A DNA stretch of 45,933 nucleotides from Actinomycetota bacterium (GCA_009886115.1 VFJJ01000035.1:1-45933); one strand, 5' to 3'. Counted from the first letter of the stretch, positions 1 to 8,498 are shown. Program-made: numbers and translations. The notes: generated by a model from the sequence alone, not told the origin.

Positions 1-10
1 CCCAGCCCCA

Positions 11-55
11 TCTGTGTGCAGAAATCGTCGCCAGGCGACGATTTCTGCACACAGA
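11..55. repeat. Dispersed palindromic element, copy 1 (perfect)
   Basis: A perfect inverted repeat: 22-base arms (11-32 and 34-55) around a single A at 33. The core arm is GTGCAGAAATCGTCGCC. It ends 30 bases before the predicted -10 box of ilvD. Near-identical and degraded copies lie at 42852-42896 and 44267-44302. It can be read as protein on either strand ([11 protein letters not shown]), but it lies upstream of the likely start of ilvD, so I treat it as non-coding. Function unknown: REP-like element, terminator of an upstream gene, or protein binding site. Confidence 0.9.
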
Positions 56-85
56 ACGGCGGGGGTGGCGGATGCGGGTCCCCGA

Positions 86-91
86 TAGGCT
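86..91 (+). promoter_or_regulatory. -10 box (TAGGCT) of a leaderless ilvD transcript
   Basis: TAGGCT fits the actinobacterial TANNNT -10 box and lies 8 bases before the ATG at 100. The same box-to-start spacing recurs before several other genes in this window, which supports leaderless transcription and the choice of start. Confidence 0.5.
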
Positions 92-99
92 CCCGGGCC

Positions 100-1791
100 A
101 TGGCTGATCTTCCCGACCCCACCATGAAGCCCCGCTCGCACGAGGTCACCGACGGGTTCCGCAGAGCGCCGTCGCGTGCCATGTTGCGGGCCGTCGGCAT
201 GACCGACGCCGACTGGGTCAAGCCCCAGGTCGGCGTGGCCTCGTCGTGGAACGAGGTGACGCCGTGCAACATGCCGCTCGACCGGCTGGCCAAGCGGGCC
301 AAGCAGGGCGTGCGTGACGCCGGCGGGTTCCCGCTCGAGTTCACCACCATCGCCGTGTCCGACGGCATCTCGATGGGCCACGAGGGCATGCGGGGCTCGC
401 TGGTGAGCCGCGAGATCATCGTCGACTCGGTCGAGTGCATGATGCACTCCGAGCGCTTCGACGCCATGGTCACCTTCGCCGGCTGCGACAAGAGCCTGCC
501 GGGCATGCTGATGGCAGCGGCGCGCATCAACCTCCCGAGCGTCTTCCTGTACGGGGGGACGATCCTGCCCGGTCAGTTGAACGGTCGGGCGCTCGACATC
601 GTTTCGGTGTTCGAGGCCGTCGGCGCCTGCGCCACCGGGGCGATCACCGAGGAGGAGCTGGGCCAGATCGAGCGCAACGCCTGCCCGTCGGAAGGCTCGT
701 GCGCCGGCATGTTCACCGCCAACACCATGGCCTCGGTGGCCGAAGCCATGGGCATGTCGCTGCCCGGATCGTCGAGCGCACCGGCCCCCGACCGGCGACG
801 CGACGACTTCGCGTACGAGTCGGGCCGAGCCGTGATCCGCTTGCTGGAGTTGGGGATTCGGCCGCGCGACATCATCACGAAGGAGTCGATCGAGAATGCC
901 ATAGCAGTCACTATGGCAGTGGGCGGGTCCACCAACGCGGTGCTGCACCTCCTGGCCATCGCCTGGGAGGCCCGGATCGAGATCGACCTCGACGACTTCA
1001 ACAAGGTCGGCCGCCGGGTGCCGCACATCGCCGACATGAAGCCCCACGGCCGCTATCACATGACCGACCTCGACCGCATCGGCGGCGTGCCCGTGGTCAT
1101 GAAGCACCTGCTCGATGCCGGCCTGCTCCACGGCGACTGCCTCACCGTCACCGGCAAGACGATCGCCGAGAACCTGGCCGAGATCAACCCCCCGGCGCCC
1201 GACGGCCTCGTCGTGCACCCGCTCAGCGACCCCGTCCACAAGGAGGGCGGCATCGCCGTCCTCACCGGATCGTTGGCGCCCAAGGGTTCGGTGGTCAAGA
1301 CCGCCGGTATCGACTTCGAGCACTTCGAGGGCCGGGCCCGGGTGTTCGACGGCGAAGCGGCGGCGATGGACGAGATCCTCGCCGGCAAGATCCAGCCGGG
1401 CGACTTCGTGGTGATCCGCTACGAAGGCCCCAAGGGCGGACCGGGCATGCGTGAGATGCTGGCGGTCACCGGGGCGATGAAAGGCGCGGGTCGAGGCGCC
1501 GATGCCGGTCTCATCACCGACGGGCGCTTCTCGGGAGGAACGCACGGCTTCTGCATCGGCCACGTCGCACCCGAGGCCGTCGACGGCGGCCCCATCGCCT
1601 TCGTGGCCGACGGCGACCGCATCGTCGTCGACGTCGCGTCACGCCGCATCGACCTGCTCGTCGACCCCGCCGAGCTCGAGCGTCGTCGGGCCAACTGGAA
1701 GATCCCCGAGCCCCGCTACACCTCGGGCTTCCTCGCCAAGTACGCCCGCCTCGCCGCCGGCGCCGAACGCGGAGCCATCACCGAAGCCTGA
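100..1791 (+). CDS. ilvD: Dihydroxy-acid dehydratase (IlvD)
   Basis: Converts 2,3-dihydroxy-isovalerate and 2,3-dihydroxy-3-methylvalerate to the 2-keto acids in valine and isoleucine synthesis; cytoplasmic iron-sulfur enzyme. The 563-residue protein matches the actinobacterial IlvD layout. Cys56 (TPCN), Cys129 (GCDKS) and Cys195 or Cys201 (CPSEGSCAG) are the expected cluster ligands. Lys131 sits at the metal site, and Ser478 in [10 protein letters not shown] is the catalytic base of the family. The frame stays open upstream to a GTG at 16 inside a palindrome. I prefer ATG 100 because a -10 box precedes it by 8 bases and because family members start shortly before the (K/R)PRS..VTDG motif; ATG 124 is a less likely alternative. 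It stands apart from ilvBNC, which lies 7 kb downstream. Confidence 0.96.
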   Translation: MADLPDPTMKPRSHEVTDGFRRAPSRAMLRAVGMTDADWVKPQVGVASSWNEVTPCNMPLDRLAKRAKQGVRDAGGFPLEFTTIAVSDGISMGHEGMRGSLVSREIIVDSVECMMHSERFDAMVTFAGCDKSLPGMLMAAARINLPSVFLYGGTILPGQLNGRALDIVSVFEAVGACATGAITEEELGQIERNACPSEGSCAGMFTANTMASVAEAMGMSLPGSSSAPAPDRRRDDFAYESGRAVIRLLELGIRPRDIITKESIENAIAVTMAVGGSTNAVLHLLAIAWEARIEIDLDDFNKVGRRVPHIADMKPHGRYHMTDLDRIGGVPVVMKHLLDAGLLHGDCLTVTGKTIAENLAEINPPAPDGLVVHPLSDPVHKEGGIAVLTGSLAPKGSVVKTAGIDFEHFEGRARVFDGEAAAMDEILAGKIQPGDFVVIRYEGPKGGPGMREMLAVTGAMKGAGRGADAGLITDGRFSGGTHGFCIGHVAPEAVDGGPIAFVADGDRIVVDVASRRIDLLVDPAELERRRANWKIPEPRYTSGFLAKYARLAAGAERGAITEA

Positions 1792-1840
1792 CCCGGCCCG
1801 TCGGCTGGAAGAGACCCTCCGGGTGCTCCTTCGGGCCGGG
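1792..1840 (+). terminator. Possible hairpin after ilvD
   Basis: CCCGGCCCG directly after the ilvD stop pairs perfectly with CGGGCCGGG at 1832-1840 across a 31-base loop. No T-tract follows, so intrinsic termination is uncertain. Confidence 0.3.
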
Positions 1841-1876
1841 AACACGAACGCCGGGTTCCACCGGTGAGGGAGTCGG

Positions 1877-1882
1877 TATCCT
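1877..1882 (+). promoter_or_regulatory. -10 box (TATCCT), leaderless promoter of the Uma2 gene
   Basis: TATCCT, then 8 bases, then ATG at 1891. No ribosome binding site is visible, consistent with a leaderless transcript. Confidence 0.5.
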
Positions 1883-1890
1883 AAAAGCCC

Positions 1891-2463
1891 ATGGTGCGAG
1901 CCGTGGTCGTCGAGGTCCCCGAGACCTGGGTCTGTGAGCGGCGCTCCTGTGGTGCGGACCGTTGGGACGAGATGTGGGAAGCGGAACTCCACATGGTGCC
2001 GCCGCCGCCCGATGGTCACCAGCGCCTCGTCTTTCGTCTCGGCCTCCGACTCGGCCCTCTTGCCGAGGATGCTCACCTGGTGGCCTCGCACGAGACCGGC
2101 GTGTTCTTGGCCGACCGCGACCTGACGAACTACCGGATCCCCGATCTGGTGTTCACGCGTCCCGATCACCGCTTCGACGCCGGGGTGAGCGGTGGAGCCG
2201 AACTGGCCGTCGAGATCCACTCGCCGGGTGACGAGACCTACGCCAAGCTCGGTTTCTACGGTGCTGCCGGGGTGGCCGAGCTGCTCGTCGTCGACACCGA
2301 CACCAGGGCCATCGAGCTCTACGTGAACCGGGGCGGCCAGATGGTCGCCGTGCAGGCCGCCGACGACGGCTCGTTCCGTCTGCAGTCGCTGGGCGTCACC
2401 GTGCGCCGCACCCACACCGGCGAGCTGCACCTGCGCTGGGCCGACGGCGAAGCGACGATCTGA
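1891..2463 (+). CDS. Uma2 family protein (putative PD-(D/E)xK nuclease fold)
   Basis: A 190-residue protein with the Uma2 (DUF820) pattern: an N-terminal substrate-like segment with PPPPDGHQ (res 37-44), YRIPDLVF with Asp85, LAVEIHSPGDE with Glu108, Lys119, and a GVAELLVVD stretch (res 128-135). In this family the Asp, Glu and Lys form the restriction-endonuclease-like active site. The biological role of Uma2 proteins is poorly known; they are very abundant in cyanobacteria and scattered in actinobacteria, so nuclease activity here is inference. The gene has its own leaderless-type promoter and converges with the dienelactone hydrolase gene across 21 bases. Confidence 0.8.
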   Translation: MVRAVVVEVPETWVCERRSCGADRWDEMWEAELHMVPPPPDGHQRLVFRLGLRLGPLAEDAHLVASHETGVFLADRDLTNYRIPDLVFTRPDHRFDAGVSGGAELAVEIHSPGDETYAKLGFYGAAGVAELLVVDTDTRAIELYVNRGGQMVAVQAADDGSFRLQSLGVTVRRTHTGELHLRWADGEATI

Positions 2464-2484
2464 GCGCGGCCGCGAGGCGGGCTC

Positions 2485-3192
2485 TCAGCCCCCGAGGTGC
2501 TGGCTCAGGAAGGCCAGCGTTCGGCCCCAGGCGAGATCGGCCGCGTGCTGCTGGTACATCGAGGGCGCGTCCCAGTTGCTGAAGGCATGGCCCGCTGCGT
2601 AGCGGTGGAACTCGACCCCGGGACGACCGGCCACGGCGGCCTCGACGGCGGCGATCTGCTCTTCGGGGATGAACGGATCGTCGTTGCCGTAGTGGAACAT
2701 GATCGGACAGGCGATGGCCGTCACGCCGTCGAGCATCTCGTGGATGCCCGAGCCGTAGTACGACACGGCCACGTCGGGATCGGCGTGCACCGCGCACGCG
2801 TAGGTGAGCGTGCCTCCCAGGCAGAACCCGACGGCGCCGACTCGACCTGTGCACTCGGGCATCGACCGGAGGTGACCCAGCGCGGCGGCCACGTCGGCAC
2901 CCGCCGCGACCCGGTCGAACCGCTGCATCATGGCGAAGGCGTCAGCCATGCCCGACTCGTCCTTGCGCTCGAATCGGGGCTCGATGCGCCAGAACATGTC
3001 GGGGACGAGCGCCACGTACCCGGCCTCGGCGAGCCGCTCGGCCAGGCCCCGCATGTTGTCGTTGATGCCGAAGATCTCCTGGAACACGAGCACTCCCGGC
3101 CCCCGCCCCGATGCGGGGACTGCCCGGTAGGCGGCGAAGCTCCCACTGCCGTCCACTGCGGCGACCTGCTCGTAGCCCGTCGTCACTGCCAT
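2485..3192 (-). CDS. Dienelactone hydrolase family protein
   Basis: Alpha/beta hydrolase of the dienelactone hydrolase family, 235 residues, the usual length. Visible catalytic residues are Cys124 in GFCLGG (nucleophile), Asp171 or Asp172 in GNDDPF, His202 in AGHAF, and Glu39 in FQEIFG, which activates the cysteine in the family. Family members hydrolyse dienelactones from chloroaromatic breakdown, but many act on other esters, so the substrate is unknown. The start at ATG 3192 is supported by GGAGG 7 bases upstream. The frame stays open further, but only through a 9-base tandem repeat that would encode a Ser/Thr run and is not credible as protein. The gene lies downstream of, and on the same strand as, the short-chain dehydrogenase. 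Confidence 0.88.
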   Translation of the reverse strand: MAVTTGYEQVAAVDGSGSFAAYRAVPASGRGPGVLVFQEIFGINDNMRGLAERLAEAGYVALVPDMFWRIEPRFERKDESGMADAFAMMQRFDRVAAGADVAAALGHLRSMPECTGRVGAVGFCLGGTLTYACAVHADPDVAVSYYGSGIHEMLDGVTAIACPIMFHYGNDDPFIPEEQIAAVEAAVAGRPGVEFHRYAAGHAFSNWDAPSMYQQHAADLAWGRTLAFLSQHLGG

Positions 3193-3211
3193 CACACGTC
3201 CTCCGGTTCTC

Positions 3212-3292
3212 GGTCTGCTCGGTCTGCCCGGTCTGCCCGGTCTGCTGGTGCTGCTGGTGCTGCTGGTGCTGCTGGTGCTGCTGGTGCTGCTC
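3212..3292. repeat. 9-base tandem repeat (minisatellite), nine units
   Basis: Nine consecutive 9-base units: GGTCTGCTC, GGTCTGCCC twice, GGTCTGCTG, then GTGCTGCTG four times and GTGCTGCTC. It fills most of the gap between the dehydrogenase stop (3320) and the ribosome binding site of the dienelactone hydrolase. The unit is a multiple of three, so the surrounding frames stay open, but no coding role is credible. Copy number probably varies between strains. Confidence 0.9.
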
Positions 3293-3319
3293 GGTCGTGA
3301 GCCACGGCGGCTCGTCGGT

Positions 3320-4114
3320 TCAGACACCCGATCCCGGGATGGGCGCCAGCTGCTCCATGGGTCCGCTGATCCAGCCCCCGTCGATCACGAAGTCGCTGCC
3401 GGTGCAGAAGCTGCTCTCGTCCGACGCCAGGTAGACGGCGAGCAGCGAGACCTCACGGGGCGAGCCGACCCGCCCGAGCGGCACGCGGGCCAAGAGCACC
3501 TTGGGGTCGATGGTCGTGCCGTCGGGCAGGGTCCGGGCTGCTGTCATCGTCGTGTCGATCGCCCCGGGGCAGATCGCGTTGACCCGAATGCCGTCGACCG
3601 CGAGCTCGAGCGCCGCGGTCTTCGTGAGCCCCCGCACGGCGAACTTCGACGAGATGTAGCTGGCGACGTTGGCCATCGCCACCATGCCGTCGATCGAGGC
3701 GATGTTGACGATCGAGCCGCCACCGCGACGGCGCAGGGCTCCGATCGCCGCCTGCATCCCCAGGAACACGCCGAACTGGTTGACCTCGATCACCTTCCGG
3801 TACTCGGCCAGAGGGGTCGTCTCGATGGGCGAGCTCGTGACGATCCCGGCGTTGTTCACCAGGATGTCGAGGCCCCCGAAGCGCTCTTCGGCCAGAGCGA
3901 CCGTCGCCCGCCAGCTCGCCTCGTCGGTGACGTCGAGCGTGGCGGCCACGGCCGCGGAGCCCAACGATTCGGCCAACGACTCGGCTTCGCCGGTGAGGAG
4001 ATCGGCCACGACCACCGACGCGCCCTCCTCGACGAAGACGCGGGCGTGCGACGCGCCCATGCCTCGCGCCGCACCCGAGATCAGTGCCACCTTGGAGCTC
4101 AAGCGTCCGGTCAT
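3320..4114 (-). CDS. Short-chain dehydrogenase/reductase (SDR), NAD-type
   Basis: Classical SDR of 264 residues. Cofactor motif GAARGMG (res 14-20); Asp38 at the end of beta-strand 2 (VVVADL), which favours NAD(H) over NADP(H); NNAG (87-90); catalytic Ser140, Tyr153 and Lys157 (YISSK). The closest recognisable group is the 3-alpha/20-beta-hydroxysteroid dehydrogenase or FabG3-like SDRs common in actinobacteria; the substrate cannot be read from sequence. ATG 4114 is preceded on its strand by TAGTTT at a 7-base distance, so it is probably leaderless. It diverges from the YbaK gene across 35 bases. Confidence 0.9.
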   Translation of the reverse strand: MTGRLSSKVALISGAARGMGASHARVFVEEGASVVVADLLTGEAESLAESLGSAAVAATLDVTDEASWRATVALAEERFGGLDILVNNAGIVTSSPIETTPLAEYRKVIEVNQFGVFLGMQAAIGALRRRGGGSIVNIASIDGMVAMANVASYISSKFAVRGLTKTAALELAVDGIRVNAICPGAIDTTMTAARTLPDGTTIDPKVLLARVPLGRVGSPREVSLLAVYLASDESSFCTGSDFVIDGGWISGPMEQLAPIPGSGV

Positions 4115-4121
4115 GGACCGG

Positions 4122-4127
4122 AAACTA
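4122..4127 (-). promoter_or_regulatory. -10 box (TAGTTT) of a leaderless SDR transcript
   Basis: On the minus strand TAGTTT lies 7 bases before ATG 4114, with no Shine-Dalgarno between. Confidence 0.45.
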
Positions 4128-4149
4128 GCCCAACCAGCGCGCGACGATC

Positions 4150-4638
4150 ATGGGCATGGCCGGCAAGGGAACCCCCGCGACCCGTGTGTTGGACCAGGCC
4201 GCGGTCGAGCACCGGCTGCACAGCTACGTCCACGATCCCGATGCTGCGTATGGGATCGAGGCGGCCGAGGTGCTCGGGCTCGATCCCGAGCGGGTCTTCA
4301 AGACGCTCTTGGCGATGCTCGACGGCCGACCTGCGGTCGCGGTCGTCCCGGTGAGTCGCCAGCTCGACCTCAAGGCGCTGGCAGCAATCCTCGGCGCCAA
4401 GCGGGCCACGATGGCCGCACCGGGCGACGCCGAACGCCTCACGGGATTCGTGCTCGGCGGGATCTCGCCGCTCGGGCACAAGCGCCTGCTCCCCACGGTG
4501 ATCGACGCGTCGGCCCGCATCCACGACGCGATCTTCGTCAGCGCAGGCCGCCGCGGGCTCGAGGTGGAGCTGGCCCCCGACGACCTGGCCCGTCTCACGG
4601 GAGCGACCTTCGCCGCCATCGCCACGACGGGCGGGTGA
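4150..4638 (+). CDS. YbaK/EbsC family aminoacyl-tRNA deacylase
   Basis: A 162-residue YbaK-like editing protein. Bacterial YbaK clears Cys mischarged onto tRNA-Pro, and relatives clear other mischarged tRNAs. Signature features are the GTPATRVLD start (res 7-15), VFKTL with the conserved Lys51, and the GGISPLG loop (103-109). It is cytoplasmic and acts after prolyl-tRNA synthetase. A gap of only 6 bases leads to the Fpg-like gene, which itself overlaps the next gene, so 4150-6332 is probably one transcript. The start could be ATG 4150 or ATG 4156. Confidence 0.9.
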   Translation: MGMAGKGTPATRVLDQAAVEHRLHSYVHDPDAAYGIEAAEVLGLDPERVFKTLLAMLDGRPAVAVVPVSRQLDLKALAAILGAKRATMAAPGDAERLTGFVLGGISPLGHKRLLPTVIDASARIHDAIFVSAGRRGLEVELAPDDLARLTGATFAAIATTGG

Positions 4639-4644
4639 GCGACG

Positions 4645-5466
4645 ATGCCCGAGATGCTCGAGGTCGAGTCGTACCGTCGGCTCGCGCTGCGGTGCCTTCA
4701 GCGGACGATCGCCGAGGTCGACGCCCCCGACCCCTGGTACCTGAAGGACGGGCTGAGCGCCGCCGCGGTCGTCGACGTCCTCCGAGGCCGGCGGTTCGAT
4801 GCCGCTCGGCGCACGGGCAAGCTGCTCATGCTCGACATCCGCGATGGACCGGTGCTGGGCCTGCATTTCGGCATGACCGGCCGTCTCGTGGTCGACGGTG
4901 ACGTCGGTGCGGTCGACGGGCTGCTGTACGGCCCGTCTCGGATCGCCGCGGCCTGGGTTCGCCTCACGGTGCGCTTCGACGATGGCGGCGCCATGGCCAT
5001 GGTCGACGCTCGCCGTCTCGGCGGCATCACGCTCGATCCCGACGAGACCGCGCTGGGCCCCGACGCTGCGGTGGTGACGAGGAAGCAGTTGACGACGATC
5101 CTCGACCGCAGCCGGGCCCCACTCAAGGCTGTCCTCATGGACCAGCGCCGCTTGGCCGGCCTGGGAAACCTCCTCACCGACGAAGCCCTCTGGCGGGCGG
5201 GCCTCCACCCGGGCCGCCCGGCGAACGACCTCGACGCCGCCGAGATCACCAAGCTGCACAAGGCGATACGCGCCACGTTGAGGATCTGTGGACAGCGAGG
5301 CGGCTCGCACACCGGCGATCTCGTGCCCCATCGTCAGCCGGGAGGTGTGTGCCCGAGGACGGGTGTTCCCTTGGAACGTCTCACGATCGGTGGCCGCACG
5401 ACGTGGTTCTCGCCCGCCCGACAGCATCCGTCTCCGAGACGCGGCGCTAGCGTCGAGCCCCTATGA
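4645..5466 (+). CDS. Fpg/Nei family DNA glycosylase, zincless
   Basis: Base-excision-repair glycosylase/AP lyase fold, 273 residues. Pro2-Glu3 at the N-terminus are the catalytic pair (MPEMLEVE), Lys59 matches the conserved Fpg lysine, HFGMTGRL is at 74-81, and the helix-two-turn-helix carries LAGLGNLLTDEAL with Asn175. The C-terminal finger is degraded. Fpg normally has four zinc cysteines, but only Cys236 remains, and the usual final CP.CQ reads FSPARQ. The finger arginine is kept (Arg251). It is therefore a zincless-finger member, like NEIL1 and some plant and actinobacterial Fpg proteins, probably still active. The substrate (oxidised purine or pyrimidine) cannot be assigned. ATGA overlap with the next gene. 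Confidence 0.88.
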   Translation: MPEMLEVESYRRLALRCLQRTIAEVDAPDPWYLKDGLSAAAVVDVLRGRRFDAARRTGKLLMLDIRDGPVLGLHFGMTGRLVVDGDVGAVDGLLYGPSRIAAAWVRLTVRFDDGGAMAMVDARRLGGITLDPDETALGPDAAVVTRKQLTTILDRSRAPLKAVLMDQRRLAGLGNLLTDEALWRAGLHPGRPANDLDAAEITKLHKAIRATLRICGQRGGSHTGDLVPHRQPGGVCPRTGVPLERLTIGGRTTWFSPARQHPSPRRGASVEPL

Positions 5467-6332
5467 CCACTCCCAGGACCAAGGAACTCGTGTGGTTCAC
5501 GGGGCGCGACGGCAACCGGATCGCCGGCGACCGCGTCGGCGACGTGAACGATCCGATCGTCGTGTTGTTGCACGGTGGCGGCCAGACCCGGCACTCGTGG
5601 CACGGCACGGCCGACCGTCTGGCCGAGCACGGCTGGTGCGCGTACTCGCTCGACCTGCGGGGCCACAGTGACAGCGAGTGGTCGCCCGATGCCGATTACA
5701 GCCTGCCCGCCTTCGCCGGCGACATCGCCGCGGTGATCGACGAGCTCGCCCGACCGGTGATGCTCGTCGGGGCGTCGCTCGGGGGGATGACATCGCTCGC
5801 CCTGGGTGGCGACCTCCGCCCGGAAGTCGTGACTGCGCTGGTGCTCGTCGACATCACCCACCGGGCCGAGCCCGAAGGCGCCCAGCGGATCGGCGAGTTC
5901 ATGCGGGGTGCGCCCAACGGGTTCGCCGACCTCGACGAGGCGGCCGACGCGGTGCACGCCTACAACCCGCACCGGCCCCGCCCGAAGGACCCGTCGGGGC
6001 TCGTGAAGAATCTCCGACGCCACGACGACGGGCGTTGGTACTGGCACTGGGATCCTGCCTTCACCAACCCCGAGCGGCGTCGCAGCGAGGCCGACCTGAT
6101 GGCTCCCGACTACGCCGTCACCTGCGCCCGGGCGCTCCGCCAGCCGACGCTGCTGGTTCGGGGCCGGCTCAGCGACATCGTGAGCGACACGACCGTGTCC
6201 GAGTTCAGGGCACTCGTCCCCCACGCGGAGTACATCGACGTGAGCGACGCCGGGCACATGGTTGCCGGTGACCGCAACGACGTCTTCGCTGCTGCGGTGA
6301 TCGAGTTCCTCGACGGCGTCGCCGCAACCTGA
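5463..6332 (+). CDS. Alpha/beta hydrolase
   Basis: Alpha/beta-hydrolase-fold enzyme of 289 residues. Oxyanion region LLHGGGQ (35-41), nucleophile Ser105 in GASLGG, acid probably Asp238 (RLSDIV), and base His265 in DAGHMV. Compact core of the epoxide hydrolase/haloperoxidase/peroxidase-like group; the exact reaction is unknown. It starts inside the last codons of the Fpg-like gene (ATGA overlap), so translation is probably coupled. No signal peptide is seen, so it is probably cytoplasmic. Confidence 0.88.
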   Translation: MTTPRTKELVWFTGRDGNRIAGDRVGDVNDPIVVLLHGGGQTRHSWHGTADRLAEHGWCAYSLDLRGHSDSEWSPDADYSLPAFAGDIAAVIDELARPVMLVGASLGGMTSLALGGDLRPEVVTALVLVDITHRAEPEGAQRIGEFMRGAPNGFADLDEAADAVHAYNPHRPRPKDPSGLVKNLRRHDDGRWYWHWDPAFTNPERRRSEADLMAPDYAVTCARALRQPTLLVRGRLSDIVSDTTVSEFRALVPHAEYIDVSDAGHMVAGDRNDVFAAAVIEFLDGVAAT

Positions 6333-6407
6333 GCGACTCGTGAGCGTTTCCGCCGGCGCCGGACGCCGGCCGCTCGGGCGCGCGACCGGGCGGTGGGTGC
6401 GACGGCC

Positions 6408-6413
6408 TACCCT
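6408..6413 (+). promoter_or_regulatory. -10 box (TACCCT), leaderless promoter
   Basis: TACCCT, 8 bases, then ATG at 6422. A TTG at 6413, in frame, is rejected as start because it overlaps this box. Confidence 0.45.
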
Positions 6414-6421
6414 TGCCCGCC

Positions 6422-8290
6422 ATGGGAACGTGTCACCAGTGCACGAGCGAGCTGACCGCAGGGGCGCGATTCTGCGCGCAGTGCGGCGCACCCACGCAGT
6501 CGGAGATCCCGACGAGCCCGGGTGTGCCAGCGGTGACGGCAGCGTTCCTCGCCAGCGCCGATCACGGGCCACGCCCCGGCGAAGACCCGCCGACCACGCC
6601 GTACCACTTCGGGAGCCAGACGCCGCAGGGTTGGCCGCCTCCGCAGGCGCCCCCGCCGCCTCCGGCGCCGGCCCTGCTCACACCGCCGCCTCCGGCTCCG
6701 CTGCCCCAGGGCCCCCCGCCGCTGTCGAGCTGGCCCCCGGGCCCGCCTCCGCCGGCGTTCGCAGCCGTTCCCGTTCCCGGGTACCCCGCGGCGCCTCCGT
6801 ACGATCCGGCGCCCGACGAGGCGCCTCCGACCGGTCCGTGGTCCCCGACGGCACAGGGAGCTGCGGGTCTCTGGGCTGTGCCGGTCCCCACGATCCCGTC
6901 GTATCCGTCCGGGCCGTGGGCGCCGCCGCCCGCTGGCGGACCCCTCGGGTACGGTCCTCCGCTCGGCGAGTGGCCCCCGCCCGGGCCGGCCGAGCCCTGG
7001 CCGCTCGGCCCCGAGCAGCGCCTCCAGCAGCCACCGGCCCGGCGCAAGCGGCTGTCACGGTGGATGGTGTTCGTGGCCGCGCCACTCGTTCTCGTCGTGG
7101 GGCTCGCCGCGGTCTGGTACTTCGCCGTTCGCGACGGCGGGGCCGATGCCGAGGCCACGATCGATGGCGAGCTCGTCTGGGCAGCCGATCTCACAGGTGA
7201 CGCCCGTGATCCGATCGAGTCGGTGCTCGCGGTCGAGGGTCTGGTGCTGGCCGCCGTCGACCAGGTCATCGACGGGCGTCCTGCCGAGGTGTACGCGCTC
7301 GACGCCGAGCAGGGGGGCGAGCCGCGCTGGAGGTACGAGGGCGCCGGGTCCGAGATGTACCTCGTCGGCGGAGCGAGCGGGACGGTCGTGGTGCTGAGCG
7401 ATGAGATGCTCATCGGGCTCGATGCCGACACGGGCGTCGAGAGCTGGTCGCAGCCTGCGGCGGGGGCCGCCTTCGCGGTCGTGGAGTCCGATCTGGTGCT
7501 CGCCGTCGACGGCGCGACGTTGCGGGCCCGCGAGGTCGTCTCCGGGGCGGAGGTCTGGAGCCGCGAGTCGCCCACTGACGCGTCGAACGTCTTCCTGGAC
7601 GGGGCGGGTGACGGCCTGGTGGTCGTGTCCGACACCGATGGTGCGGTCTCGGGGCTCGAGCTGGCCTCGGGCGACGAGCGTTGGAACGTCACCTTCCCTG
7701 GTCGATCGGTGCTCGCGGCGCTCGATGACGGCCGGGTCTTCCTCGAGATCGCCGATGGGATCAGCGAGGAGCGAGCCGTCCGCATCGATGCTCAGTCGGG
7801 CGACGAGCTCTGGGACGTCGACCTCCCGGGCCCGGCAGCTTTCGTCGACGCCGACGAGGAGATCGTGGTCTACCAGGTGCTGGGCGAGTCCGGTGAGGCT
7901 CCCCGGTCGATCGCGTTCGACGTCGGCACGGGCTTCGAGCGGTGGAGCGAAACGATTCCCGGGCAGGTCGACGCCGCGGCCGTGGCGATCGTCGGCAGTG
8001 TCGTGGTGGTCGACGCTCCGGGCCGGATCTTCGGGCTCGACGCCGAGACCGGCGAGCGCCTCTGGCGGGAATCCGTCGGTGGCCCGGCGCCGGTCTACCT
8101 GGGCGTCTTCGGCGGCACGGTCTCTGCCGCATCGTCGGTCGAGGGCGAGAGCCGGATCGTGGGCATCGACCCCGAGAACGGTGCCAAGGTCCTCGAGTTC
8201 ACCTCGAGCGCCGAGATCAACGGCATCGACAGCGTCGAGGGTCGTCTGTTCGTGGCCTCGTCCGATGGCGCGGTGTACGCCCTGGGCTGA
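6422..8290 (+). CDS. Zinc-ribbon, Pro-rich, single-pass membrane protein with PQQ-like beta-propeller
   Basis: A 622-residue protein in four parts. A zinc ribbon has Cys4, Cys7, Cys18 and Cys21. A long Pro/Gly-rich linker covers about residues 35-205. One membrane helix lies near 216-240 ([21 protein letters not shown]). An outer region then carries at least seven BamB/PQQ-dehydrogenase-like blades, recognisable by GLDA.TG...W (for example near 8035-8070). The quinone-binding residues of true PQQ enzymes are not evident, so this is probably a structural or sensing propeller. With the N-terminus inside and the propeller outside, a role in envelope assembly or signalling is plausible but unproven. 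The last gene before the ilvBNC leader. Confidence 0.8.
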   Translation: MGTCHQCTSELTAGARFCAQCGAPTQSEIPTSPGVPAVTAAFLASADHGPRPGEDPPTTPYHFGSQTPQGWPPPQAPPPPPAPALLTPPPPAPLPQGPPPLSSWPPGPPPPAFAAVPVPGYPAAPPYDPAPDEAPPTGPWSPTAQGAAGLWAVPVPTIPSYPSGPWAPPPAGGPLGYGPPLGEWPPPGPAEPWPLGPEQRLQQPPARRKRLSRWMVFVAAPLVLVVGLAAVWYFAVRDGGADAEATIDGELVWAADLTGDARDPIESVLAVEGLVLAAVDQVIDGRPAEVYALDAEQGGEPRWRYEGAGSEMYLVGGASGTVVVLSDEMLIGLDADTGVESWSQPAAGAAFAVVESDLVLAVDGATLRAREVVSGAEVWSRESPTDASNVFLDGAGDGLVVVSDTDGAVSGLELASGDERWNVTFPGRSVLAALDDGRVFLEIADGISEERAVRIDAQSGDELWDVDLPGPAAFVDADEEIVVYQVLGESGEAPRSIAFDVGTGFERWSETIPGQVDAAAVAIVGSVVVVDAPGRIFGLDAETGERLWRESVGGPAPVYLGVFGGTVSAASSVEGESRIVGIDPENGAKVLEFTSSAEINGIDSVEGRLFVASSDGAVYALG

Positions 8291-8407
8291 GCCCCGACCC
8301 CGGACGCAAGGATCCGGGCACGCCCGGTCCCGCTGGGGTCCGAGCCCTCCGAGCCCGGTCCGTTCCGGATTGCGCGCGTCGGCGCCAGTCATGAACAATG
8401 GCAGACT

Positions 8408-8434
8408 ATGCACATGCTTCTCGTCGTTCCCTAG
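8408..8434 (+). CDS. Branched-chain amino acid leader peptide (MHMLLVVP)
   Basis: A tiny reading frame, ATG 8408 to TAG 8432-8434, encoding MHMLLVVP. It could also start at ATG 8414 (MLLVVP). Leu-Leu-Val-Val is what an attenuator for ilvB operons needs: ribosome stalling at these codons when leucine or valine is short would change the folding of the RNA downstream. It sits 110 bases before ilvB and just before two hairpins (8439-8463 and 8476-8498). Too short for standard gene callers. Confidence 0.72.
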   Translation: MHMLLVVP

Positions 8435-8438
8435 GCGC

Positions 8439-8463
8439 CGAACTGCACCGCCTGGTGCGTTCG
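8439..8463 (+). promoter_or_regulatory. Leader hairpin 1 (pause or anti-terminator stem) of the ilvBNC attenuator
   Basis: CGAAC-T-GCACC pairs with GGTGC-GTTCG across a GCCT loop; one bulged T. It begins five bases after the leader-peptide stop codon. Confidence 0.55.
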
Positions 8464-8475
8464 TGCGCATCCCCG

Positions 8476-8498
8476 CCCCTCGCCGATGCGAGGGGTTT
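8476..8498 (+). terminator. Attenuator terminator hairpin upstream of ilvB
   Basis: CCCCTCGC-CGAT-GCGAGGGG: a perfect 8-base-pair, GC-rich stem with a 4-base loop, followed by TTT. It is placed between the leader peptide and the ilvB ribosome binding site, as expected of a transcription attenuator. The T-run is short, as is usual in high-GC actinobacteria. Confidence 0.65.

Noticed and set aside
16-99. N-terminal extension of ilvD starting at GTG 16 ([12 protein letters not shown]...)
   Set aside because: It reads through a perfect palindrome that also occurs in unrelated non-coding places; the ATG at 100 has a -10 box 8 bases upstream and gives the family's usual length.
3212-3292. Possible CRISPR array
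   Set aside because: Units are 9 bases with no spacers, so it is a simple tandem repeat.
3193-3327. Ser/Thr- and Arg/Pro-rich extension of the dienelactone hydrolase
   Set aside because: Produced by the 9-base minisatellite; ATG 3192 with GGAGG is the clear start.
6422-8290. True PQQ-dependent dehydrogenase
   Set aside because: Only the propeller repeats are visible; there is no periplasmic dehydrogenase active-site motif, and the protein begins with a cytoplasmic zinc ribbon and proline-rich linker.
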